A model generated the notes under the pieces. It ran no database searches, was not told the origin of the DNA, and worked only from the letters and a program-made list of their open reading frames with translations. From NCBI GenBank assembly GCA_964471755.1, contig CAYYJM010000303.1, positions 1-7,053 on the forward strand: DNA of 7,053 nt. The letters run 5' to 3'. Of the stretch, positions 1 to 5,709 are shown one piece after another. The translations under genes and the position numbers were made by a program. The DNA is from CAYYJM01 sp964471755 (GTDB lineage: Bacteria > Planctomycetota > Planctomycetia > Gemmatales > Gemmataceae). How positions within the stretch are numbered: the stretch's first letter is position 1; every line of letters begins with the position of its first letter.

Positions 1-786
1 AGCAGCACCCGCACCCGTGTCAGCTTCGAGGCGGGCATGGCCCAACTCGGCGGCAGCTCGATCTTCCTCAGTGCCACCGATGGACCGCTCGGCCAGCGTG
101 AACCCGTCGCCGACTTCGCTCGCGCCATGGCCGAGTATGTCGATGCCGTCGTGCTGCGCGTCTTCCAGCATCGCACTGTCGAGGAGTTCGCCCACCATTC
201 GCGCGTGCCCGTGATCAACGGTCTGTCGGACATCGCTCACCCGTGTCAGGCCCTCGGCGATCTGCTGACCATCCAGGAGGTGTTCGGAGAACTGCGCGGT
301 CGAACGGTCGTCTTCGTTGGCGATGGCAACAACGTCGCCCGCTCGATGGCCATCGGCTGTGCCATGATGGACATGCGCTTCATCCTCGCCGCTCCAGCAC
401 GCTACGCGTTTGCCGACGACTTCCTGACCGAGTTTCGGCGGTCGTTCCCGCAGGCGCAGTGCCAGCACCTGACCCGGCCGGAGCAGGCCGTCGCCCAGGC
501 GGACGTTCTCTACACCGACGTCTGGACCAGCATGGGACAGGAAGCCGAGACGGCCCAGCGGCTGCTCGATTTCAAGGGCTTCCAGATCGACGCCGCCCTG
601 ATGGCGAAAGCGCCGCCCCGATGCCGCTTCATGCACTGCCTGCCGGCACGGCGCGGCGAGGAGGTCAGCGACGACGTCATGGAAGGACCGCAGAGCGTCG
701 TCTTCCAGCAGGCCGCCAACCGGATGCACGCTCAGAAGGCGCTGCTCGTCGGGCTTTTGTCGCCAGGATCCGTCCGCGCCACTTGA
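1..786 (+). CDS. argF: Ornithine carbamoyltransferase, 3' part (5' end outside the window)
   Basis: Catalyses carbamoyl phosphate plus ornithine to citrulline, a cytoplasmic step of arginine biosynthesis. The reading frame is open from the first base to a TGA at 784-786, giving 261 visible residues; family members are usually about 305-335 residues, so roughly the first 50 are missing. Visible motifs in order (numbered from base 1): the carbamoyl-phosphate loop STRTR at residues 2-6, HPCQ at 80-83, a GDGNNV turn at 107-112 opening the ornithine domain, DVWTSMGQE at 173-181 (ornithine-binding SMG loop), and the catalytic HCLP at 212-215 followed by ARRGEEV. The C-terminal NRMHAQKALL is also typical. 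The HCLPARRGEEV and SMG signatures favour ornithine over aspartate or N-acetylornithine as substrate. Nothing looks broken. The next gene is 156 bp away, so it is probably a separate unit. Confidence 0.97.
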   Translation, partial: SSTRTRVSFEAGMAQLGGSSIFLSATDGPLGQREPVADFARAMAEYVDAVVLRVFQHRTVEEFAHHSRVPVINGLSDIAHPCQALGDLLTIQEVFGELRGRTVVFVGDGNNVARSMAIGCAMMDMRFILAAPARYAFADDFLTEFRRSFPQAQCQHLTRPEQAVAQADVLYTDVWTSMGQEAETAQRLLDFKGFQIDAALMAKAPPRCRFMHCLPARRGEEVSDDVMEGPQSVVFQQAANRMHAQKALLVGLLSPGSVRAT

Positions 787-812
787 CATTTCGCCCCTCC
801 GGCTCCCATCAT
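783..812 (+). promoter_or_regulatory. Candidate sigma70-type promoter overlapping the argF stop
   Basis: A perfect TTGACA at 783-788 overlaps the argF stop codon. It is followed after 18 bp by CATCAT at 807-812, which matches four of six bases of TATAAT. Its position upstream of the VWA gene at 943 would suit a promoter for that three-gene unit, leaving a leader of about 125 bases. The -10 is poor and planctomycete promoters are not well defined, so this rests on pattern only. Confidence 0.35.
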
Positions 813-829
813 AGAACAGGCTTCCGCAT

Positions 830-859
830 CTCCCGGCTCGCGACAGCGTTCGCCGGGAG
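830..859 (+). terminator. Hairpin in the argF-VWA gap, possible argF terminator or leader structure
   Basis: CTCCCGGC at 830-837 is perfectly complementary to GCCGGGAG at 852-859. CGC 839-841 and GCG 846-848 can extend pairing inside the 14-base loop. It lies 44 bp after the argF stop. The bases that follow (tctctcc) are only partly T-rich, so it is not a textbook intrinsic terminator. If the candidate promoter at 783-812 is real, the hairpin would instead sit in the 5' leader of the VWA unit. Confidence 0.35.
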
Positions 860-930
860 TCTCTCCACCCCCGTTCAGCACGCGAACCGTGGGGACTCCC
901 TCACTTTTGACCTGCGGAAGCCACGACACC

Positions 931-935
931 GGAGG
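931..935 (+). promoter_or_regulatory. Ribosome binding site that fixes the VWA protein 1 start
   Basis: GGAGG lies 7 bases before the ATG at 943. The in-frame GTG at 889 would add 18 residues but has no such site at a suitable distance, so 943 is preferred. Confidence 0.8.
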
Positions 936-942
936 TCCTCTG

Positions 943-1881
943 ATGGCCAAGTTGCCTCGACCGGTTCGCCCTCTCGCGGATGTCAATATCCTCGACCCGC
1001 GTCCCGACGGGGGACGGGAAGTCGTCGTCTGTTTCATGCCCGATCGGATTGCCCTCTTCGGCGAGGACCTCGCCCGGGCCTTCATCGCCCTGGACGCCTC
1101 CGCCTCCATGCGCGAGGTCTACGGCTACGGCCAACCCTTCGGCGGCAGCCCCAACTACGTCCAGAAGATTGCCCGCAAGCTCGCCTCGAACCTCGCGGAG
1201 ATCACGCACTCCGGCACCGTCGGCATGATCTTCTGGGCCGTCTCCGCCGACGGCAACAAGATCGAGGAGATCGGCGAACTGGACGAGCCCGGCTGGATGA
1301 ACACTCCGCTGTCCGGGCCACGCCAGCAGAAATGGGGGCGGGGCACACGCCTGCTCCCGGCCGTCCGCTACGGCGTCGATCGCATCGCCGCACACGCCGA
1401 TCACACGCTCGGCGTCATCCTGACCGATGGCCGCTTCGACGACCTGACCGAGGTCGAGGACTACAGTCTCGATCTGGGTCGGCAGATCGTCGCCGGCAAA
1501 CGCAAGCCGCTCAAGCTGATCCTCATCGGCGTCGGCGAGGAGGTCGATGCCGCTCAGCTGGAACGCCTGGACAACCTGTTCGAGGGAACCGGCATCGACT
1601 ATGACCTCTACTCCAGCGGCCTGGTCCAGTCGATGGAGTGCGAGGACGACATCCTCGCCGTCCTCTACGGCGAACTGATCTCGGATCGGAAGGTGATCTG
1701 GCCACATGGCCATGTCGAGGACGGGACGGGCAAGGTCCTGCGCCGCTGGACCGACGGCATGCCGGGCAAGTTCCGCTTCATCCTGCCGGCCGGGCAGCGG
1801 CGCTTCGTGATCCACACGCCAGGGAACAACGTCGTTCAGGATATTCCGCCCTACCTGCTCGGAGCTACGGGAGCGCCATGA
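943..1881 (+). CDS. VWA (von Willebrand factor A) domain protein 1
   Basis: A 312-residue protein with one VWA domain, a metal-dependent protein-interaction fold. The MIDAS metal site is complete: D51-x-S53-x-S55 in ALDASASM, T135 in RGTRLLPAV, and D162 in LTDGRFDD. The domain spans roughly residues 28-245; the hydrophobic strand KLILIGVG at 191-198 is a late core strand. After it, residues about 250-292 form a beta-like block (VEDGTGKV, DGMPGKF, LPAG) that recurs in the next gene. No signal peptide or membrane segment is seen, so it is probably cytoplasmic. The start at 943 follows a GGAGG. The stop overlaps the ATG of the second VWA gene (ATGA), implying an operon with coupled translation. 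The layout resembles intracellular VWA proteins of the TerF/TerY kind, but a family assignment within VWA is not secure. Function unknown; VWA proteins often help assemble complexes. Confidence 0.9.
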   Translation: MAKLPRPVRPLADVNILDPRPDGGREVVVCFMPDRIALFGEDLARAFIALDASASMREVYGYGQPFGGSPNYVQKIARKLASNLAEITHSGTVGMIFWAVSADGNKIEEIGELDEPGWMNTPLSGPRQQKWGRGTRLLPAVRYGVDRIAAHADHTLGVILTDGRFDDLTEVEDYSLDLGRQIVAGKRKPLKLILIGVGEEVDAAQLERLDNLFEGTGIDYDLYSSGLVQSMECEDDILAVLYGELISDRKVIWPHGHVEDGTGKVLRRWTDGMPGKFRFILPAGQRRFVIHTPGNNVVQDIPPYLLGATGAP

Positions 1882-2954
1882 CCATCTTCAACCGCTACTT
1901 CGGCGAGGAGAGCGGTCCGGTCGAGGATTATTCGCTCCCGAGCCAGCAGACGGCTCCCGAGTTCGGCAAGGTCTACCTGCGTCGAGTCGGTGACGAGATC
2001 CACGTCCAGGTCACGATCCTGATGGAGCCGCACGGCAAGGACGCCGAGGGCTGGCAGACCGGCGTCGCCCTTGATGCCAGCGCGTCGATGCGCGGCTGGT
2101 TCGGCCGAGAACTGCTCGGCAGCCTGCCGCCCGAGGTGGCCAGACAGTACGCCGCGCGTGGCTGGCTGACGCGACGGGTCCAGGACGGCTGCCGGGTCAG
2201 TCTGTTCAAGCCGGAGGCGATTGCCGACGCCTGTCGCCTGGGCCATCTTCGGACCAGTGAGAACATCGTCGAACCGCTGGCCCGCGAGTTCATCGCCTAC
2301 CTGGCCGGCGGCCTCGACGCGGACGGCGGAACCACTGTTCTGTACTGGGCCGGCGGCGACGGTCACGCCCTGGAAGTGGTCGGCGACTTCACCGAGGACG
2401 AGTGCCGCACCCTGACCCTGGGCGGGCCGAAGTCGATGTCCTTCGGTCAGCAGACGCATCTGCTGCCGGCCGTGCAGTATTTCGTCGATCGCTTCGCCGA
2501 GGCTCCGCGCGGCATTTACCTGTTCGTGACCGATGGCGTCCTCGACGACCTGCCGGCCGTGCAGCGCTACACGCGCACCCTGGCCCGGGACATCGCGGCG
2601 GGGCGACGGCCGCCGGTCAAGTGCGTCCTGATCGGCGTCGGCACCCGGATCGACAAGGCTCAGCTGCTCGCGCTGGACAACCTCGACACCGGCACCGAAG
2701 TGGACATCTGGGATCACAAGATCGCCGCCGAGATGCGGGCCCTGGTCGAGATCTTCGCCGAGGTCGTGCAGGAGCATAGCTTCGTCGCTCCGGCCGGGGT
2801 CGTCTACGATGCGGCCGGCCAGGTCGTCTGGAAGAGCAACGATGGCCTCCCTGCGAGACTGACCTTCACCCTGCCGGCCGGCTCGCCGTATTTCATTCTC
2901 GAAGTCCGGGATCGGCGTATCCACCAGAGCATCGACTTCCCGGCCGCTGACTGA
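1878..2954 (+). CDS. VWA domain protein 2, paralogue of the preceding gene
   Basis: A 358-residue protein with one VWA domain, no signal peptide and no membrane segment. The MIDAS residues are present: D66-x-S68-x-S70 in ALDASASM, T193 in QQTHLLPAV, and D219 in FVTDG. From the Thr loop onward it matches VWA protein 1 closely (LLPAVxYxVDR, TDGxxDDLxxVxxY, LIGVGxxxDxAQLxxLDN). It differs in a roughly 57-residue stretch after the first MIDAS loop (about 72-128, including RGWFGRELL and the Cys105 region), where protein 1 has about 16 residues. The C-terminal block at about 301-342 (DAAGQVV, NDGLPAR, LPAG) repeats that of protein 1 without gaps. The ATG at 1878 overlaps the previous stop and has GGGAG at 1869-1873, four bases upstream, so translation is probably coupled. 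Start codons further upstream in this frame lie inside the previous gene. Role unknown; a protein-interaction partner within the same complex is likely. Confidence 0.9.
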   Translation: MTIFNRYFGEESGPVEDYSLPSQQTAPEFGKVYLRRVGDEIHVQVTILMEPHGKDAEGWQTGVALDASASMRGWFGRELLGSLPPEVARQYAARGWLTRRVQDGCRVSLFKPEAIADACRLGHLRTSENIVEPLAREFIAYLAGGLDADGGTTVLYWAGGDGHALEVVGDFTEDECRTLTLGGPKSMSFGQQTHLLPAVQYFVDRFAEAPRGIYLFVTDGVLDDLPAVQRYTRTLARDIAAGRRPPVKCVLIGVGTRIDKAQLLALDNLDTGTEVDIWDHKIAAEMRALVEIFAEVVQEHSFVAPAGVVYDAAGQVVWKSNDGLPARLTFTLPAGSPYFILEVRDRRIHQSIDFPAAD

Positions 2955-2961
2955 TGGCCAC

Positions 2962-2968
2962 AAGGAGG
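2962..2968 (+). promoter_or_regulatory. Strong ribosome binding site for the third gene of the unit
   Basis: AAGGAGG sits 4 bases before the ATG at 2973. An ATG at 2954 overlaps the previous stop, but it opens an Arg-rich frame with no site in front of it, so 2973 is the start. Confidence 0.85.
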
Positions 2969-2972
2969 CTTC

Positions 2973-4223
2973 ATGTCGCTCCTGCTGCGCTTCGCGGGCC
3001 TGGCCCTGCGTCAGGTGGTGAAAGGGGCCCTGTACGCCGTCGGTCTCGAAGAAGGCGTTGCCGCCATCGATCCGGTGAACCGATTCCTGACGGGCATGTT
3101 CTCCACGGAGAGCGATCGACTCCAGGAGGCGCTTCGGAAGGCTCATCAGCAGGCCTGGCAGGCGCTGGAGGTCAGCCTCTCCGGCGAAGGTCTCTGGGAT
3201 CGGCTCGGCCGCCAATTCATCACCACCGAGGTGAAGTCGTTCCGGTCTCGGGTGCTTGCCCTGCTCCAGGGCCTGTCGGCCGGCGAGCGTGTCGGTCTGA
3301 GCGTCGAGGAATTTCGCGATCGCAGTCGAACCGATCTGCAACGGGCGCGACAGGCCGGCCTGACGACGGGGGGATTTCTCCAGCCCGACGCCCTGGCCCG
3401 GGAGACGGGGCAGTTCGCGGGTTTCGTCTCCACCGAGGAACTCGTCGCGGCCGAGTGGCGTTCGATCGAGGCGATCGGCCGGTACTTCCAGGCCGAGGAG
3501 TATCCGTACCTGAGCCGCTTTCTCCTGCTGCGTGAGGACGGCTGGCCTCTGCTTGCGCTCGCGGCTCGCTACTTCCTCAGCAAGCACCTGGAGAGCGACG
3601 AGAAACTCTTCCAGCGTTTGATGCTCCAGCGCGAAGGAGGCCTGACGGCCGCTCAGCGTCAGATGCTCGGCGAGATGCAGAATCTGCTGGTGGCCAACGG
3701 GGCCAAACTCAACGCTCTGCTCGACCTTGGCACCCGGACGCACCGGAACACCGAGCAGCTCATCGAGGACAATCGGCGCATCGTCGAGCAACTCAACGAG
3801 GTGCTGCGCCGTCTGGAGCAACTTCAGTCCCGGCCGATGGAGCGACCGGTCGAGGTGAAGCCCGAGGAGCCGACGGAGCCGGAACCGGTCCCGGCCCTGG
3901 CCGAAGGCGAACCGCCGCCGGAGGTGCCGCCTCGTTATCCGCCGGTCGCGGCCGAGACGGAGTGCGTGCAGAGTCCACCGACCCAGTCGCTGCCGCTGAA
4001 CGCCAGCCTGTGGACGGCGACAACCACGGCGGCGGCCAACCCTGGCGCGGCCCTCTCTGGAGCGCAGGAACGGCCGCCGCGTACTCTCGTCGGCGGTGCC
4101 TTTCAGACGGAGGCCGCGCCAGCGAGTGACGATGCACCGTCAGTTGAAGCAGAAGAACCGACGACGGAGGGCCAGGAAGATCCACCGCGTGGCCGAGGTC
4201 TACCGCCTCTGTTCGACACCTGA
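2973..4223 (+). CDS. Unrecognised helical/coiled-coil protein with a proline-rich tail
   Basis: A 416-residue protein I do not recognise. Residues 1-30 are hydrophobic and amphipathic with Arg and Lys inside, so they read as a helix rather than a clean signal peptide. Residues about 40-285 look almost wholly alpha-helical, with a WQALEVSLSGEGLWDRL stretch (62-78) and PYLSRFLLLREDGWPLLALA (178-197). Residues about 225-286 are heptad-like and rich in Leu, Gln, Glu and Asn (EQLIEDNRRIVEQLNEVLRR at 261-280), a likely coiled coil. Residues 287-416 are low-complexity Pro/Glu/Ala/Thr sequence, probably disordered, ending in GLPPLFDT. No enzymatic motif, Walker box or metal site is seen. It starts 18 bp after the second VWA gene behind a strong AAGGAGG and closes the three-gene unit. 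The coiled coil and tail suggest a scaffold or adaptor partner of the VWA proteins, which is inference from context. Confidence 0.85.
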   Translation: MSLLLRFAGLALRQVVKGALYAVGLEEGVAAIDPVNRFLTGMFSTESDRLQEALRKAHQQAWQALEVSLSGEGLWDRLGRQFITTEVKSFRSRVLALLQGLSAGERVGLSVEEFRDRSRTDLQRARQAGLTTGGFLQPDALARETGQFAGFVSTEELVAAEWRSIEAIGRYFQAEEYPYLSRFLLLREDGWPLLALAARYFLSKHLESDEKLFQRLMLQREGGLTAAQRQMLGEMQNLLVANGAKLNALLDLGTRTHRNTEQLIEDNRRIVEQLNEVLRRLEQLQSRPMERPVEVKPEEPTEPEPVPALAEGEPPPEVPPRYPPVAAETECVQSPPTQSLPLNASLWTATTTAAANPGAALSGAQERPPRTLVGGAFQTEAAPASDDAPSVEAEEPTTEGQEDPPRGRGLPPLFDT

Positions 4224-4243
4224 CGGACGCGGTTGTACGCTCC

Positions 4244-4274
4244 GGGAAAATCCCACGACAAGTGGTAAATTTTT
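4244..4274 (+). terminator. Weak terminator-like element after the VWA unit
   Basis: Twenty bases past the stop, GGGA-AAA-TCCC (4244-4254) and CCAC-GACAA-GTGG (4253-4265) form overlapping 4-bp hairpins. The tract taaattttt follows at 4266-4274. The stems are short, so this could be only a partial terminator. Confidence 0.3.
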
Positions 4275-4339
4275 GCTGGCGTCACGACTCGGTCCTGAGT
4301 ACAAGACAGATGATGCTCTCATGTACATTGTCGGAGCCA

Positions 4340-4419
4340 ACGGGGTCGCGGCAGCTGGGGGGCAACAGTCCGGATCGAGCGTTTCGATTCGTGACTGGCC
4401 GCGACCCCGTTCTTTTCTT
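4340..4419 (+). terminator. Long imperfect hairpin followed by a T-rich tract, between convergent genes
   Basis: The 13-bp arm ACGGGGTCGCGGC at 4340-4352 is perfectly complementary to 4398-4410. Pairing continues as CAGTC 4366-4370 with GACTG 4393-4397, and then ATCGA 4374-4378 with TCGAT 4384-4388, leaving a 13-base bulge at 4353-4365. TCTTTTCTT follows at 4411-4419. On the + strand this is terminator-like for the VWA unit. It begins 12 bp beyond the stop of the convergent PilZ gene, so it could also stop that transcript, though no T tract follows on that strand. Confidence 0.55.
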
Positions 4420-4422
4420 GCC

Positions 4423-4980
4423 TCACGCTTCCACGTCGAGGAAGACCCCGCCATTCTCGAACAGATCGTCGCCGACGGCGCACGTCCACAGGATCTGCAC
4501 GCGAAAGGTCCAGGGGGTGTCCGAACCGGGTCGATCCAGCCGCAGACGGACCTTCTGGCCCAGTAACTGACGCGTGCCGATCAGGCGAACGCCGGTCACC
4601 GAGAGATCGCGGGTCAGGACGTGGTGTTCCTGATCGTCCTCGCCAATCAGCACGACGGGATGGATGAAGTCGATGCGTTCCTCGCCACGTCGCTCGGCGG
4701 AGAGTTGGCGGTGCTGCTGGATGATGGGACGGACCGCCTCGACGACGACATCGAGACGGGTCTTCTGACGGGCGGCCCGTTCGCCGAGGCGGGCGCGATA
4801 CCAGTATTTCCCCCCCTCGTAGAGAAGGGAGGAGCGGGCCAGGGCCAGGACGTCCTTCCAGAGATCCGGCTCCAGCCCGGCGGCGGTCAGTTCCTCCTGC
4901 ACCTCGCCCGGCAGGGTAAACCCCTGAGCCCGGGCGCGTTCCACGACCCTGTCGGTCACCTGATGCAAGCGGTCGGTCAT
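4423..4980 (-). CDS. PilZ domain protein (probable cyclic di-GMP binding)
   Basis: A 185-residue cytoplasmic protein. Residues about 95-184 are a PilZ domain. The cyclic di-GMP contacts are visible as RxxxR at 98-102 (within ERRGEERIDF) and DLSVTG at 125-130, the D/NxSxxG motif, followed by beta strands VRLIG, KVRLRLDRP, WTFRVQILWT and GGVFLDVE. Known PilZ proteins bind cyclic di-GMP at these residues to control motility, surface attachment or polysaccharide export, but the target here is unknown. Residues 1-90 are an uncharacterised helical region. There is no signal or membrane segment. The ATG at 4978-4980 has GGGAG about 10 bases upstream. The gene starts 21 bp after the Met/Gln-rich reading frame on the same strand, so the two are probably co-transcribed. 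Confidence 0.9.
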   Translation of the reverse strand: MTDRLHQVTDRVVERARAQGFTLPGEVQEELTAAGLEPDLWKDVLALARSSLLYEGGKYWYRARLGERAARQKTRLDVVVEAVRPIIQQHRQLSAERRGEERIDFIHPVVLIGEDDQEHHVLTRDLSVTGVRLIGTRQLLGQKVRLRLDRPGSDTPWTFRVQILWTCAVGDDLFENGGVFLDVEA

Positions 4981-5001
4981 GGCGGTCTTGCTCCCGCAGG
5001 C

Positions 5002-5586
5002 TCATCGATTTGCCTGAGCCAGGCAAGCCTGGATGGCCTGAGCCTCGTCCCTACCCCGGCCTTCCAGCCGACGCAGTTGATTGTTACTGTCCGGCACCTG
5101 GCAGGCGAACCGGCAGCCTCCTTCGGGCAAGGTCTCCAGCTGGAACCCGGTCGCCCGGAGTCGGGCGAGTTGACCACGAACGGAGGTCCAATCGACGCCA
5201 GCGGAGACGCGACTGGTCGCGTCAATGTGCAGCGATTCGGGCGAGGGCATGCTGAACGCCGTCACCTCGGCCGAAACGCCGCGCACCACCGGAGGCCGGA
5301 GCGTTGCCGCTGGCTGGGGTGATGGTGGCGGAGCCTGCACCTGGGCCATCGGAGCGGGCCGTGCCGGAACCGGCTGTCCGTGCGTCGTGGGCCAGCGCGC
5401 CGGCGGAGGCGGTTGCTGGGCCATCATCCCCTGGCCGGCCGGGTAGCCGCCCGGAACCTGTTGTCGGGGCATCTGCTGCCGCGCCAACTGGGGCATTTGC
5501 ATCTGAGGCATCTGCATCTGGGGCATCTGCATCTGCATCTGTTGGGGTGGGAAGTTCATCGACATGGGCATCTGCTGCGCGAACAT
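5002..5586 (-). CDS. Met/Gln/Pro-rich hypothetical protein, probably the detached body of a secreted protein
   Basis: A 194-residue open frame I do not recognise. Residues 1-100 are low complexity: Met/Gln/Pro repeats (MQMPQ units at about 17-33), then a Pro/Ala/Gln linker. Residues about 130-194 look like a small folded domain (VDWTSVRGQLARLRATGF, then CRFACQVP and a final helix EAQAIQACLAQAN) with cysteines at 158, 162 and 188. The first ATG, at 5584-5586, has no ribosome binding site. The same frame continues upstream for 12 codons (GPTGCPPFGGPP) to a TGA at 5623-5625, beyond which lies a well-placed start and signal peptide. The simplest reading is a 235-codon secreted-protein gene (5002-5709) with one premature stop, from mutation or sequencing error. 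It precedes the PilZ gene by 21 bp. If translated as it stands, it would be cytoplasmic. Export and function are inference. Confidence 0.6.
   Translation of the reverse strand: MFAQQMPMSMNFPPQQMQMQMPQMQMPQMQMPQLARQQMPRQQVPGGYPAGQGMMAQQPPPPARWPTTHGQPVPARPAPMAQVQAPPPSPQPAATLRPPVVRGVSAEVTAFSMPSPESLHIDATSRVSAGVDWTSVRGQLARLRATGFQLETLPEGGCRFACQVPDSNNQLRRLEGRGRDEAQAIQACLAQANR
5492..5536 (-). repeat. Three tandem 15-bp repeats encoding MQMPQ units
   Basis: On the + strand, units at 5492-5506, 5507-5521 and 5522-5536 read ggcatYtgcatctgN, differing only at the sixth and last bases. A partial copy (atctg) follows at 5537-5541. On the coding - strand they give Met-Gln-Met-Pro-Gln repeats. Such a near-identical array can gain or lose whole units by slippage without changing frame. 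Confidence 0.85.
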
Positions 5587-5622
5587 CGGCGGACCGCCGA
5601 AGGGGGGGCACCCAGTGGGGCC

Positions 5623-5709
5623 TCACCCCGCTCCGGCACGGGCCGGGCAGGCCATCAGGGCAAGTAACGCCAGAAAAATACCCAGACTCAGCCGAGCTTC
5701 CTTGCCCAT
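5623..5709 (-). pseudogene. Signal peptide and start of the split Met/Gln-rich gene, ended by in-frame TGA
   Basis: From the ATG at 5707-5709 come 28 codons, then TGA. The peptide is a classic secretion signal: a charged MGKEAR start, a hydrophobic core LSLGIFLALLALMA, and ARA at 23-25 as a signal peptidase I site. LMAC at 18-21 is a weaker lipobox alternative. A secretion signal with only three residues after the cleavage site makes no sense alone. The frame after the stop continues directly into the Met/Gln-rich protein. Changing TGA to TGG would give a Gly/Trp/Pro-rich junction. A single nonsense change or a sequencing error is the likeliest explanation; programmed read-through is less likely. 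Confidence 0.65.

Noticed and set aside
243..1604. A 453-codon + strand open frame across argF, the gap and the first VWA gene
   Set aside because: It is Arg-rich with no motif, spans a clear gene boundary, and overlaps argF and VWA protein 1 in another frame.
901..1815. A 304-codon - strand open frame opposite VWA protein 1
   Set aside because: It is antisense to a gene with complete MIDAS residues; no domain or ribosome binding site supports it.
2461..2565. Repeated ctgccggccgtgcag within the second VWA gene
   Set aside because: Both copies encode LPAVQ in the same codon usage; similar ctgccggccg stretches recur across the VWA genes, as expected from GC-rich codon bias. It is not an independent repeat element.
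2954..3535. An ATG overlapping the stop of VWA protein 2 (TGATG) that opens a 193-codon frame
   Set aside because: It suggests coupling, but the product is Arg/Gly-rich and lies out of frame inside the third gene, which has its own strong ribosome binding site 4 bases before 2973.
1851..3821. A 656-codon open frame on the - strand, opposite the second VWA gene and the third gene
   Set aside because: It lies opposite two better-supported genes with VWA motifs and ribosome binding sites. Its translation shows no domain and looks like antisense of GC-rich codons. Long antisense frames are common at this base composition.
4319..5026. A 235-codon - strand open frame overlapping the PilZ gene in another frame
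   Set aside because: It is Arg/Pro/Gly-rich with no recognisable domain, whereas the overlapping frame encodes a convincing PilZ domain.
4621..5322. A 233-codon + strand open frame opposite the PilZ gene and the Met/Gln-rich gene
   Set aside because: The PilZ motifs on the - strand are clear, and this frame spans the junction between the two - strand genes.
5222..5626. A 134-codon - strand frame from a GTG next to the TGA, considered as a frameshifted continuation of the signal peptide
   Set aside because: It is an Asp/Ala-repeat shadow of the Met/Gln repeat in another frame. The signal peptide frame and the Met/Gln frame are already in phase, so no frameshift is needed.
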